A stretch of 64,000 bases of DNA from Aphrocallistes beatrix. Lineage: Eukaryota > Porifera > Hexactinellida > Sceptrulophora > Aphrocallistidae. This document shows, piece by piece, positions 44,113 to 54,963 of the stretch; the first letter of the stretch is position 1, and each line of letters starts with the position of its first letter. The notes below the pieces were generated by a model. It saw nothing but the letters and a program-made list of their open reading frames with translations. It had not been told where the DNA came from and made no database searches. The translations under genes were made by a program, and so were the position numbers. Where the stretch lies: NCBI GenBank assembly GCA_963281255.1, contig OY725493.1, positions 3,255,857-3,319,856 of the forward strand. The letters are read 5' to 3'.

Positions 44113-44667
44113 AAGTCGAGAGAGCATGCTCATTAGGTCGAGAGAGCATGCTCCTTACATTATTTATACCTTCTTTTTGTTCAAAAAAAGGACAAGTACG
44201 TATTTACTGATTTGAATCTACTACATGCGCCCTAGATACTGTACTTCCCGTACGGAGTATCACCTATAAAAATCCTGATGTAAAATTGGTTTAAATTAGT
44301 TCGAGAAGTTTCATATACTACGTAATAACTTCCTACTATTATAAGTAGGTATGATGCTGGTAACCAATGGAGGAATGGCGGAACTTTCGTCCCCTGAAAT
44401 GCCCTTTTCGCAATTAATGATTTCTCAATTAAAATGCCTCGTTTTCACCCTTTTTTTCAAACATACTCCACTCCAAAAGCCTCAATTTCCGTTCCTTACA
44501 TATTAGTGCCCGTTTATTTTGGTCTCTAATGATACAAAAATTCCAGGGACGAAAGTTCTGCTTACCACAATGGAGTATATAACGAGCATGCTCTCTCGAC
44601 CTAACGAGCATGCTCTCTCGACCTAACGAGCATGCTCTCTCGACTCAACGAGCATGCTCTCTCGACT
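44113..44667. repeat. Element with inverted tandem ends based on CGAGCATGCTCTCTCGAC
   Basis: Two units of GTCGAGAGAGCATGCTC lie at 44113-44158 and four units in the opposite orientation at 44582-44667, spaced about 21 bp. Each unit has the palindromic decamer GAGCATGCTC. The inner 420 bp has no clear gene; a minus-strand frame at 44429-44611 shows no recognisable motif. It looks like a small foldback element or a pair of satellite-like ends. Confidence 0.55.
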
Positions 44668-44919
44668 TTTTATTATAAGGGAATTTGTGATTAAATAAGA
44701 AATCATTTTCTGGAGCTGATTATAGCTAACCATTGAATATGGCAATAAACCGATAAAATAGTTCTAGTCGAAGAGTCTTTTCTCTCAGCTCCATCTTTTC
44801 CACTATGGATCTTGTTATTTTTGCAACAGTCAGCCTTACAAACAGCAATGGCTTGATTATTAGGATCCACAGTGGAATAGGACTATTCACTCGACCTGCT
44901 ATGTGAAGTTAAAACTTCA
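44668..44919. other. Spacer, nothing recognised
   Basis: About 250 bases of AT-rich sequence without supportable features. Confidence 0.3.
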
Positions 44920-46118
44920 GGATACCGCCTAGGTATCTCCGTCAAGAAATACTCGCACTTTCCAAATCGTTTTTGATTCTCATTTCTAGTTTTTGAGATA
45001 CAGTGTCTCAAAGTCTGTTTTTTTCGTTTTTCGCTAGCACATCTTAATGGTAGAAATCCGGCTATTCAAGGAATTGTTTAGGACATACCAAGGAATCAAA
45101 AGCTTCCAAAATCGAATCATAGATAGTCTACCATATTTTCAACTTCATTAGACCAAAAGAAAGTTAAAATGACAAAAATTGTAAATTTTATCGGTGTCCG
45201 AAAAAAAAGGGCCAAAAATGTCTGTTTTTTTGGTAAATCAGGAATAAAATCACCAAGTTATAAGATATCGAAAAAAAGTTGTCCTACGTTCATCGCCTAA
45301 TAATAAGGAACAACTCTTGAAATTTTCAAACCTCTATCTCAAACCAATTTTGACTTAAAATTCTGTAAAGACTGTCAATTTTGAAATTTTAAAGTCCCGA
45401 GATATAGAGATTTTAAGTATAGATGTTAAAAAGAATGTAAAATGAGTTATTAATATTGAACAAAAGCATTCACAGACATTTATTCGCATTTATACTGCTG
45501 ATTTAGGTATACTATTCTAACCAAATATTTACAAAAAATAGCACGAGTACCCTGAAAATCCATAAATTTCCTTGAGGCCCCTAATCCCGAATATTTTGAG
45601 ATAATTGTAAATAATAATTCATATTCCTGGCATTACGAAGTATAATCTATCAGTTTAGAATGAATAAAGAGCTTCCAAAAAGTATATTAGGAAGTTAGAG
45701 CGAAAGTCTACGACTTTTAGTTTCGAAGTTAGGATTTTCGAAAAATGCTACGTCATCATATGACAAAATTCTAAAACTTACATTCCATAGGATGTAGTGC
45801 AATTATTATCAATGAATCATATATGTGCCCTCATAAAAAGTATATTAGGAAGTGAGAACTAAGAATTTGGGCTTATATTTACAGAGATAGAGAGATATCT
45901 CTTTTTGGATCCTAGATGGGTTTTTTTGACCGAATCTGGAAGGTCTAAGGCCAGAACTTTCAAAATAATTATTAAAAGTTCTTCATTTTTTCTGTACACA
46001 TTATTAAGGACAATTGTATTCATTGTTTTGCATAATAGCCACATTTGGATACATATTTAATGATTAGATTCGCCATTCTCTAATATATTCAAAGTTCTAC
46101 ATAGAATTTAAATTACTA
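44920..46118 (+). mobile_element. TTAA family A element, 3'-truncated copy
   Basis: Starts GGATACCGCCT, lacks a short internal stretch next to the end, then follows the family A consensus to about 46118 (CAAAGTTCTACATAGAATTT), where identity stops. No second end. Non-coding. Confidence 0.6.
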
Positions 46119-47015
46119 TTAAGGAACCTAGCCAGTGAATCCGATCAATGTCTGCCGACAGGGCCTCTGCTACGTCTTTGGTTTGGACAATAATTTTTGA
46201 GGATTAGTGAACTAGCTAGACTCTAGAATCTAGAAAGTACTACAGAATTTGATTAATATAGGCCAACATATCTGGAGACAGAGCTTACTCAAGATACAGA
46301 TAGATACGCTTCCGCAAACTAATGAAATATAGTAGTCCGATATTTATGATAAAATTATTGTCATTATGATTATGAATGTTACTTTTGGTGTGTTTACTCT
46401 GGAACGACTTAGCTTCAAAAGTATAAATAGGGATGACCCCAATTTCATTTTCACTTTCAATTAACTTTCATTTTCACTTTCAATATGCCGTGACGTGCTA
46501 GGAATAACTTATTAATCATAATAACATACTACATGCGTAATATTAAATTCAAAGTGATCTTGGAATTATTCTTTAGTAAGCTATCGTGATTTAAGAACTT
46601 CCACCTAATTTGTATCTTTCCTCAGTGATTTCTTCAGCTATAATTTTTAAATAAATGTTGACTATTATGGACTGTATCATACTGTAAATTTATTTCGGAA
46701 GAAGGATATGTTGAATTGAAGATTGCATAGTTCTTACATCGTCGGGGTACATCTTATGCAAATCCTTGTAAGCACTAACATTAGTAGAGAGATTGTGATA
46801 GATTGCCCTTCATAGTTGGAATTTACACTCAGTTAGAGCTATAATACATTTGAAAATCATGTCTCTCACGAGTTTGTTCGAAAGCTTGACGACATAATTT
46901 GCCCTCAATACGAAAGGAACACATCTTGAGATCACATTCAACAAGAGTTGTACCATTGAATTTGACTTGGGATTGCAGATACATCTCGTCCAGTATCAAT
47001 AAATATCGGAATCAA
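46119..47015. other. Unclassified region between two family A copies
   Basis: No gene recognised. A TTTTCACTTTCAA-rich patch at 46445-46485 has a complementary counterpart at 56570-56630, so part of this region belongs to another dispersed repeat. Confidence 0.35.
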
Positions 47016-48131
47016 TTAAGGATACAGCCCTCGAAAAACCATATGATTTGGCTTACAGCATACGATTAAAGTAGAGCTATAAGATATGTTAAGCGTGGGC
47101 AGGTAATTTCGTCAAGAAATACTAGCACATTCCAAACCGTTTTTGATTCTCATTTCTAGTTTTTGAGATAGTGTCTCAAAGTCTGTTTTTTTTCGTTTAT
47201 CGCTAGCACATCTTAATTGTAGAAATCCGGTCACTCAAGAAATTGTTTAGGACATACCAAGGAAACAAATGCTTCCAAAATCGAATCATAGATATTCTAT
47301 CATATTTGCCACTTCATAGGACCAAAAGAAAGTAAAATGACAAAATTTGTAAGTTTTATCGGTGTCCGAGAAAAAAGGGCCAAAATCCGGAGAAAATGTA
47401 TGTTTTTTGGAAAAGTTATAAGATATCGAAAATAAAGTGGTCCTACTTCATCGCCTAATGATATGGAACAACTATTGAAAATCTTAGCTATCAATTCTAA
47501 GGGAATAATCCTTTTTTTTATTTAAAGACATTTGATATAGCGATTTTAAGTTCAAATATTACAAACAATGTAAAATGAGTCATTAAGGATAAATAAAAAT
47601 ATTTACACGCATATATTCGCATCTATACTAATGAATTTAACATATTCAAACCAAATTTGGGGAAAAATATCAAAAGTTCGCTGAAAATTCAGAAATTTCT
47701 TAGTGGCCCCATAATCCCGAATAATTCAGCTATTGTGGATAATAATTCATGTTATTACTGCTACAAAATAAAATCTCTCTATTTATAATGAAAAAGGAGC
47801 TTCGAAAAAGTATATTAGGTAGTTAGAACAAGAGTCTACGACTTGTTGTTTTCAAGTAAGGATTTTCCAACAATACTACTTCATCACATGACAATGTATT
47901 TAAAACTTAACATTCCATAGTATGTAGATAAATTATTATTAATGAATCATGTGTATATATCGTTATAAAAAGTATATTTACAATTCAAAACTAAGAATTT
48001 GTGGTTAGATTTGCAGAGATTTCATTTTTGTCCTAAATGGGTGGTTTTGACCGAATATGGAAAGTTCAAGGCCAGAACTTTCAAAATAATTTTGATATTG
48101 TTCAAATTTATATGTACACATTATTATTAAT

Positions 48132-48631
48132 CAGGGTTGCAACCGAATAGTTAATTATTCGGTTTAACCAAATAATATTTACAAATAGTTTATATTTGGT
48201 TTGTAACCAAATATCATTATTTGGTATTCGGTTGAGAACCAAATAATTTGGTCAACCGAATAATTTGTCAACCAAATAATTTGGTCAACCGAATAATTTG
48301 GTCAACCAAATAATTTGGTCAACCGAATATTTGGTCAACCACAGAATATATATTTGTATAAATGTTTATATATTCAATATATAAACATTTATACAAAAAT
48401 ATAATCAAATATAACTTAGCCTATTATATGTATTTGTGTTCGGACCACCTCATGTAAGAACATGTAATTGTGTTGGGAAAACATGCAAATTATTTGATTG
48501 ACCAAATATTTGGTTAACCAAATTATTCGGTTAACCAAATTATTCGGTTTGACCATTATTCGGTTAACCAAATTATTTGTCTGGCCATTATTCGGTTAAA
48601 TTGGTATTTGGTTGAAGCGGTTTCAACCTTG
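48132..48631. mobile_element. hAT-type MITE with AACCGAATAATTTGGTC minisatellite
   Basis: Ends CAGGGTTGCAACCG and CAAGGTTGAAACCG (complement). Flanking octamers TTATTAAT (48124-48131) and TTACTAAT (48632-48639) match at 7 of 8 positions, the hAT target duplication. The interior is largely tandem AACC[GA]AATAATTTGGTC units of 17-18 bp at 48240-48340 and again, in altered phase, at 48495-48610. No coding frame. Confidence 0.72.
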
Positions 48632-48807
48632 TTACTAATACACTGCAGTATCGATTTACGAATTATTTCCAAGTATTGATCGATTTTACGAATTTCCTCT
48701 CCAAATTCATTTTATTAATAGTTTTAATATTTTTATCTTGTAAAACAATTTGGTTGTCTTTTATATCAATATTGCATACGTAGTATGTATACAAATTACG
48801 TAGTAAC

Positions 48808-48985
48808 TATCGAACTATCGATTTTACGAACTGAGATTATCGATTTTACGAATTTAAACTATCGATTTTACGAACTGAAATTATCGATTTTACGAACTGA
48901 GATTATCGATTTTGCGAACTCAAACTATCGATTTTACGGACTCAAACTCTATTGATTTTACGAACCCAAACTATTGATTTTACTA
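48808..48985. repeat. Minisatellite, ATCGATTTTACGAA unit
   Basis: About eight degenerate units of ACTATCGATTTTACGAACT, 20-24 bp each. The ends of the surrounding element contain the same core, so the array grew from the terminal sequence. Not a CRISPR array: units are contiguous and there are no unique spacers. Confidence 0.75.
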
Positions 48986-49220
48986 ATTCATATCAATAGT
49001 TACATGATTCAAAGGAAGTCATGGTTGGCTTAGAAGTTTAAGAGATTGAATTATATCATGCATCATTGTGTAATCTGATACTTGAAGTTTGTAGTTCCAA
49101 ACAAGCCTAATTAGAAATGTAAATGGTTGACAAATTTTCCAGGACTAGTTCAGCGTCTAGTTTATTGTACGAAATAATGTTTGTTCAATGAATAATACTA
49201 TATGTAGAACTACGAGTATA

Positions 49221-49407
49221 CAGGGCAATTCCGCTTAATCGGGACACCGGTTAATCGGGGACAGCCGCTTAATTGGGACAAGTCTCCAGGTCCGAAATGG
49301 TTTTCATACATAGAAGCTAATACTAAATTTCATCGGTTAATTGGGAACTCCGCTTAAAGGGACAAAATATCCGGGAGCAAAGTGTCCCGATTAAGCGGAG
49401 TCGCCTG
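49221..49407. mobile_element. Pogo-like MITE (CCGCTTAATCGGGAC type)
   Basis: 187 bp with ends CAGGGCAATTCCGCTTAATC and CAGGCGACTCCGCTTAATCG (complement) and TA duplications at 49219-49220 and 49408-49409. Closely related in design to 50924-51111. Non-coding. Confidence 0.75.
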
Positions 49408-50265
49408 TATTATATTTCGGATCAGAGAATTGAACGGTGTTATAAAATACAAAAAATATTTGTTTGTATTTATTTCTAACCACAAGTCTTGAACAAAAAT
49501 TAAATTAAGTTACAAAGGATGATTGATTTTACGATTTATTCGATTTACGAACAGTTTGGGTCCCAACTAGTTCATAAAATCGATACTGCAGTTTAATTGT
49601 ATTGATTGTTTTGCATTATAACCCACTTGGACACATTTCATTTTGGATTCGCCTTTTTCTTATTTATTCAACTTCTCCATAGAATTTATATTACAGTTAA
49701 GTCAATCAGAAGTCGAGAAATATTTTTTTTGACAAAATACTGTTTGGGAAACCTATTAATTATCGTATATATCCTTTCAATTAAGATTTACTGGGTGTTA
49801 TATCTTCAATAGTTTTTAAGATATGACTTCGGCCTCTTTCGGGACCTTGAGAGTTTTTTCCGAACCTTATCTAAAATAAACCATAACTTACGAACCAATG
49901 GTCGGATTTGAACAAATCTTTTTTAAAATGATCATAATTATTTTGATGCGATTATCGCTCGATATCTGCTATTTATCCATCCATTCCCCTTGTATCATAC
50001 AATGGAACTTTTAGATTTATTTTGTTGGGATACTAATCGCATTTCTTCTAAATATTTGCATTATATAATCTCTACAGGGGCTAATACAATCTTTGATGTT
50101 CATGCAATTTAAAAATAAACCGAATAATTAAAAAACAACTGTAAAAAACCCTCCAATAATTTTCAATTTTTAGTGACATTAAACTTTAGGGGGTATAATC
50201 ATAAAAATCATAATGTCTACCGTAAAACTGGTATGATTAGAGGGTTGATCACTTAGCAATACAAT

Positions 50266-50921
50266 GAAAAGGTAAAGGAAGCGAGGTACTCTCATGACTC
50301 AATTTGACATGAAGATCACTGTCAATGTGAATGCATTCCTTTACAAATGCGATACCAGAGTCTATCCTCAACACAGTAGGTTGTTATTGAAGTCTCAGTG
50401 TGATAAAATGTAAACCCTTCATATTCTTTAGCAGAATGTATATAAGCTACCACATCATCTAAAGATTTAACTGAGAATAGTTCGGAGAACAAGGATAGTT
50501 CATCAGGTTGATAAATTCTTTCAGAGGAGAGTTTCTACAAGTTTTAGGAATAACAGCTTGACTGTGAAGGATTGAGGAAGGGTGGATCCAGGACCACGGG
50601 AGTCAACCGAGAAATTTGAGAAATATGAACATTTTTGGTGGATTTGACTTCTTAGGGTCTCCAAGACCAAAATTAAGCCCATGCCACTTTTGCATTTGGA
50701 CAGGACGGTTTTTACCACATGGACAAAACCTGCCAACCCTGATTTATGTTTATTTGAACTCATGTACTAATTGACTATGTTATATAGCTGGTCCACCCGA
50801 GATTGGCCGGTATAGTAGTCATTTACAGTATGTCCCAAATTATTTTTGGCAGCGAATTTAACTTCGTGTAATATTAAGGTGACAGGCCCTGAAATTTTGA
50901 AAAATTTGACAAATCCAAATA
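50266..50921. other. Unclassified region, no gene seen
   Basis: Short minus-strand frames at 50521-50763 and 50767-50949 show no motif I recognise. Confidence 0.35.
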
Positions 50922-50923
50922 TA

Positions 50924-51111
50924 CAGTCGACTCCGCTTAATAGGGTCACATCGGTCAGGGGATATTTTGCCCCGATTAAGCGGAGAACCCTATTAACCGA
51001 AAATATTTAGTATTAGCTTCGATGTGTAAGAGCTATTCCGGTCCTGCCAAAAGTGACCCGATTAAGCGGCTGACCCGATTAAACAGTGACCCTATTAAGC
51101 GGAGTCGACTG
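50924..51111. mobile_element. Pogo-like MITE (CAGTCGACTCCGCTTAATAG)
   Basis: 188 bp with near-perfect inverted CAGTCGACTCCGCTTAATAG ends, TA duplications at 50922-50923 and 51112-51113, and inner CCGATTAAGCGG repeats. No coding frame. Confidence 0.82.
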
Positions 51112-51113
51112 TA

Positions 51114-51725
51114 TTGTAATTTAGTTTTTTATATCATTCTAGGATGTCTAAATCATCCGATGATGAGATACTTTGTCAATCTGATTATTATTTATGTACT
51201 TATAGCCGGTCAAATCTAGCTTTTTCATTCATAATCTATTAATTTAAAATTTTCAAATTTTCAATTGGCGCACATCCGTAGAATCACCCTAACTCAGAAA
51301 ATAATCATATTTTAAGTGCAAACATATAGTAAAAAACACGCAAAATACTCTGATTAAACTGGGAGCGAAACCCGATTTTGAAATAAAAGGAAAGTTTAAA
51401 AACTAAAATTATTTTGACTCAAAAATTCCAAATTAAATGGCTTGACAAAATATTTTTCATCATAATTTAATATTAAATTTAAAATTGAACAAAATACCTT
51501 CGCTACTAGCTCTATCGATCGCTAATAATGATTTTTGAATAGTTTAATCAGCTTAATCCTAGTCAATAGTTAATTATGCCAACCGGGCCAACCACGGATA
51601 CTGTATAGGATTTAGACTTCACTTCAAAATGACCTAGACACTTACTAGAATTTGCAGTTGGAGAATAGTCTAGTCGGTATGAAAAGGGTGTCCATTTTTT
51701 GCAGAAAAAACTCTGCGTTGGAAAC
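51114..51725. other. AT-rich spacer, nothing recognised
   Basis: No coding frame, repeat end or RNA gene could be supported. Confidence 0.35.
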
Positions 51726-51729
51726 TTAA

Positions 51730-52165
51730 GGATACCGTCATCGAAAAACTTTGCCTAATGTGAAAAACTGACAAAATTATCAACTAATCGTACTAATTAG
51801 ACGAGAGCTATTTTGATTTTTAAGATTTTACCCCTAAAGTTTAGATCAACTAAAAACGGAAACTAATTGGAGGGTTTTTGAACCTTTTATTAGTTGGTTT
51901 CTACTTATTTGATATCTTTAATTATATGGACCTCAAACAATGTTTTGGCCATAAATAATGAAAGCATTTAGAAGAACATTAAAATGCGTAGAAAAGAGAT
52001 CTAAAAGAGCATGCCTTCCAATATAACTCGGAGGTTTAATGGCAGAAATCTATTGACAAATGGATCAGAAATAATATTCTGAACATTTGAAAATAAAATT
52101 CAGATATGAACATTGATTCGTGAGTTATACTATTTATGGGCAAATGACTCTCTAGGCCCCGAATT
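51730..52165 (-). mobile_element. TTAA family A element, one-ended fragment
   Basis: GGATACCGTCATCGAAAAAC after TTAA (51726-51729), followed by the reverse-oriented right end of family A as in 28097-28560, fading at about 52165. Non-coding. Confidence 0.55.
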
Positions 52166-52172
52166 AAGCCGA

Positions 52173-52225
52173 GGAAGTTCTATCAACACGTAAAAAATAC
52201 CTTTTTGCGTGTTGATAGATCTTCC
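52173..52225. repeat. Isolated hairpin, 18-bp arms
   Basis: GGAAGTTCTATCAACACG and CGTGTTGATAGATCTTCC pair over 18 bp with one mismatch, around a 17-base loop that can itself pair partly (AAAAAA/TTTTT). It could be a tiny foldback element or a small-RNA precursor; sequence alone does not decide. Confidence 0.5.
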
Positions 52226-52795
52226 TTCAGGAAGCGGAAAGAGCCAATCAGAACCCAAATCTGTTGAGTTTTCAACCAAGTTACATCGATTTTAATGTTA
52301 CAAGCCAAAGTCTATGGGAAAATGTTGCTATACTGACTGGTGCCATATAATTCATTATTATTGATTGTGTCTAATGATATCGCGATCTGCATACTTCCTT
52401 TTGAATCTTACAATCTTACCCAGTCAATATTAGAAGTTACTATTTTAAGATCGAGGTTTGGTAGTTATGATTGAAAATTTCAAAACAAAAATCCAATCTT
52501 ATTGATTCTAGTCATTGCTTGATAAAATTTGATTACTGTAAACACTATTAGAGTTTTAACACATACAAGTATTACTAGTAGTATCGGGAAAGCATTAAGG
52601 AATATCGATAACCTATTAATGGCTGTTGGTGCAATATACATTGGCTCTAAAGTAGCACAATTCTATTCTCAAGCCAGGGGGGGCATCCATGGCATTTGTC
52701 GCGAGTTTGATTCTGCGGCCCCGGACTCACTCGACCACCTAATCCAAAATCATAGTAATGGCCCCGGATTTTTTCCTTTTCCCGCCTCGCAAAAT
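52226..52795. other. Unclassified region
   Basis: The frame 52529-52804 shows no known motif and ends in a GC-rich patch that looks repeat-derived (52675-52745). No gene is called. Confidence 0.35.
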
Positions 52796-52799
52796 ATGG

Positions 52800-54610
52800 T
52801 ATAACAGAAATTTCCTCATCAAAAGTGTGAAAAACTGGTCATTGATGACTGGTCGCCCAAAAATAACCACTTTCGATAGTATCCGCCGGAATCCCAGATC
52901 CATAACTTCTTTGAACCATGTCAGATCATCATTTGAATTCTGAATTCGCATTGAATTAAGGTTGGTGTTTCCTTCCAGAACTAACTTTAAAAGTTTTCAT
53001 TATTTTATCCTGAAATTTTTGGTGGAAACTATTCTCGATGAGTTATCTGCAAAAATACACTTTTCGGGAGCCCAAGAAGTAAGAGAAAATTTTTTTTTTT
53101 CACAAATGACCTAATTTATAGAGGACATTCAAGGAAACTTTAATGCCTTATGCCTCTTTTACTCAATTATTCTTGCACAAAATGGTTGAATAAAGAAAAT
53201 AATAGGAATAGAATTTTCAATTTTAACCCAAATAATTTTTTCTTTCAAATTTCGTTTGTAAAAATTTAGAGGCAGATTTTCGTAAGGAAAAATATTTTAA
53301 CTTTTTTCGAAAGTAGAATATCAAAAATCTGTCTCTATCATTTTGTTCTACGTGACGAGATCTTTCTAAAACCGTCGAGTTTTTAACTCTACGACCTTTG
53401 TAACTAGAGATTCCTCCTTTGTAAATTGATTTTTTTAAGTGCTAAATACTGGCTACAAAGCAATTTTCTTCGGAAAGGCTTGATTTCCATTTGTTTTTAC
53501 TGTATTCTGATAATAAATAACATCAAAACATCCTAAATCAACAACTTATAGTAATACTTAACTTCAAAATATGACATATCAAATATTTTAACATCATGTC
53601 ACCTTCAAAAGTGTGAAAAAGTTGACAGTTATCACTGGGGGCCCAAAAATGACCATGTCCGACAGTTTCCGCCGAAATCCCATACCTATAACTTTATTTG
53701 ACTATGCCAGGTCGTTATTTGAATCCTGAATTCGTACTCAGCACTAAATTTCCAGCAATTTGATATATATATTGACCATATTTGGAAATATTTTTGGTTG
53801 CCTTTCCTAGCAACGGTCAGGAATGTTAAAAAATTTCTGGCCGTTGCTAGGCACGGTCAAACAAAAATGTTTCCAAATATGGCCAATATATATATCAAAT
53901 TGCTGGAAATCTAGTTCTGAGCATGAATTCAGCATTAAAAATATGATCTGACACTGTTGAAAGAGGTTATAGCTGTGGGACATTTCGCATTTGAAATGTG
54001 TCGTTTTTAGAGCGACACCAGGTGATACAAGTGGCTCATAGTGGCGAAATATTGGGGCTGGAGTTATAAAAATCGGGATTATTTTTTAGAACCCCTATAA
54101 GGATCTAAAAATGATAAAAAAGCAATTTGGGCACATTTATAATAAAAAACAAGTTTCGCATGGGAAACACCAACCTTAATTGAATTTCCAGCAATTTGAT
54201 ATATATATTTACCATATTTGGAGGATTTTTTGGTTGTCCGTGCCTAGCAACGGCCAGGAATTCTTTCACATACCTGGTCGTTGCTAGGAACCCGCAGCCA
54301 ACAAATTCTCCAAATGTGACCAATATATATATCAAATTGCTGGAAATTTAGTGCTGAGCACGAATTTAGAATGAACATCTGACATGGTTCAAGGAAGTTA
54401 TGGATATCAGGCATTTCGCTTCAAAAGTGTGTCCTTTTTTGGGTGACGCCAGGTGGTACAAGTGGCTCTAAGTGGCGAAATATTAGCATTGAAATTCTAA
54501 AAATCAAAATTAATGTTTAGAACCCCTTTAGGGATCTAAAATGATTATAAGGGACTTTTGGCAAATTTTTGATAAAAAACAAAATAATGGGAGTGTTATC
54601 GGAGGAAATT
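52800..54610. mobile_element. TTAA family B element, outer decayed copy
   Basis: Sequence at 52800-52955 and 54180-54610 matches interior parts of the family B element 15752-17959 (for example GTGTGAAAAACTGGTCATTG and AAGTGGCGAAATATT). It is interrupted at TTAA by a younger copy (52960-54175). Termini not found. A palindromic module lies at 54209-54323. Confidence 0.55.
52960..54175. mobile_element. TTAA-flanked family B element, asymmetric copy (1216 bp)
   Basis: Left end GGTTGGTGTTTCCTTCC after TTAA 52956-52959, right end GGGAAACACCAACC before TTAA 54176-54179; excision restores GAATTAATTGAAT. The left half is unique and equals the partial copy at 63804-64000; the right half equals the arms of 15752-17959. 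The palindromic module lies at 53772-53886. No transposase frame. Confidence 0.75.
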
Positions 54611-54679
54611 TGTATTTCTAGAACCTCAAAATTAGATGAATCTGTCCAAATTGTGAAATATATTGTTGTTAGAATTCAT

Positions 54680-54740
54680 GGGCTTTGCCCCTGAACCCTA
54701 CTGGGGGGGCTTACTGCGCCCCCCAGCTGGATTTGCCACT
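54680..54740. repeat. GC-rich dispersed repeat motif, possibly SINE-related
   Basis: GGGCTTTGCCCCTGAACCC followed by ACTGGGGGGGCTTACTGCGC is a patch found in altered form at about 55815-55855 (GGGGCTCTCTCCGGGATCCC then ACTGGGGGACTCACAGCGC). The shared layout suggests a dispersed repeat, but its ends could not be found. Confidence 0.35.
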
Positions 54741-54831
54741 CCTTCATCTTATCCTGGCCAATGTCCATTATCCTAACATTTTAGATTTGTATCAGTATTT
54801 GAAATTTATTTACAATTCTGAAATATTTAGC

Positions 54832-54963
54832 ATGGCTATTTTTAAAAGAATATTTTCTAATCGTCCTATTAAAAATGATGATGTTTATAACAATCTTATC
54901 TGCATTAATCCTTTTTTGAAATGGGATATCTTAAAAGAGCTTGGCGACGGAAGTTTTGGAAAG
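54832..54963 (+). CDS. First coding exon of an SLK/STK10 (Slik)-type Ste20 kinase
   Basis: ATG at 54832 opens a 44-codon exon ending in FLKWDILKELGDGSFGK, then a splice donor AAG|GTTTGT at 54964. W-x-I-x-x-E-L-G-D-G-x-F-G-K-V is the start of the kinase domain of SLK, LOK/STK10 and insect Slik, with the glycine-rich ATP-binding loop GDGSFGK; the N terminus (MAIFKRIF) also resembles SLK's MSFFNFRKIF. These kinases phosphorylate ERM proteins at the cell cortex. The next exon (from V-Y-K-A) was not found in the remaining 9 kb, which is full of transposons, so the first intron is long or the gene is broken. This is the only stretch in the window that I would call a host gene. Confidence 0.65.

Larger units (their letters stand above)
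48641..49593. mobile_element. TA-flanked element with CTGCAGTATCGATTT ends
   Basis: Inverted ends CACTGCAGTATCGATTTACG and AACTGCAGTATCGATTTTAT (complement), TA at 48639-48640 and 49594-49595. It carries a minisatellite (48808-48985) and a nested pogo-like MITE (49221-49407). No transposase frame. Confidence 0.65.
47020..50265 (+). mobile_element. TTAA family A element with nested MITEs, right end lost
   Basis: Left end GGATACAGCCCTCGAAAAA after TTAA (47016-47019). The family A body continues to about 50265 but the terminal repeat is absent. A hAT MITE (48132-48631) and a TA-flanked element (48641-49593) interrupt it. Non-coding. Confidence 0.65.

Noticed and set aside
48808-48985. Possible CRISPR array
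   Set aside because: Units are contiguous and degenerate with no unique spacers, and the context is a eukaryotic transposon.
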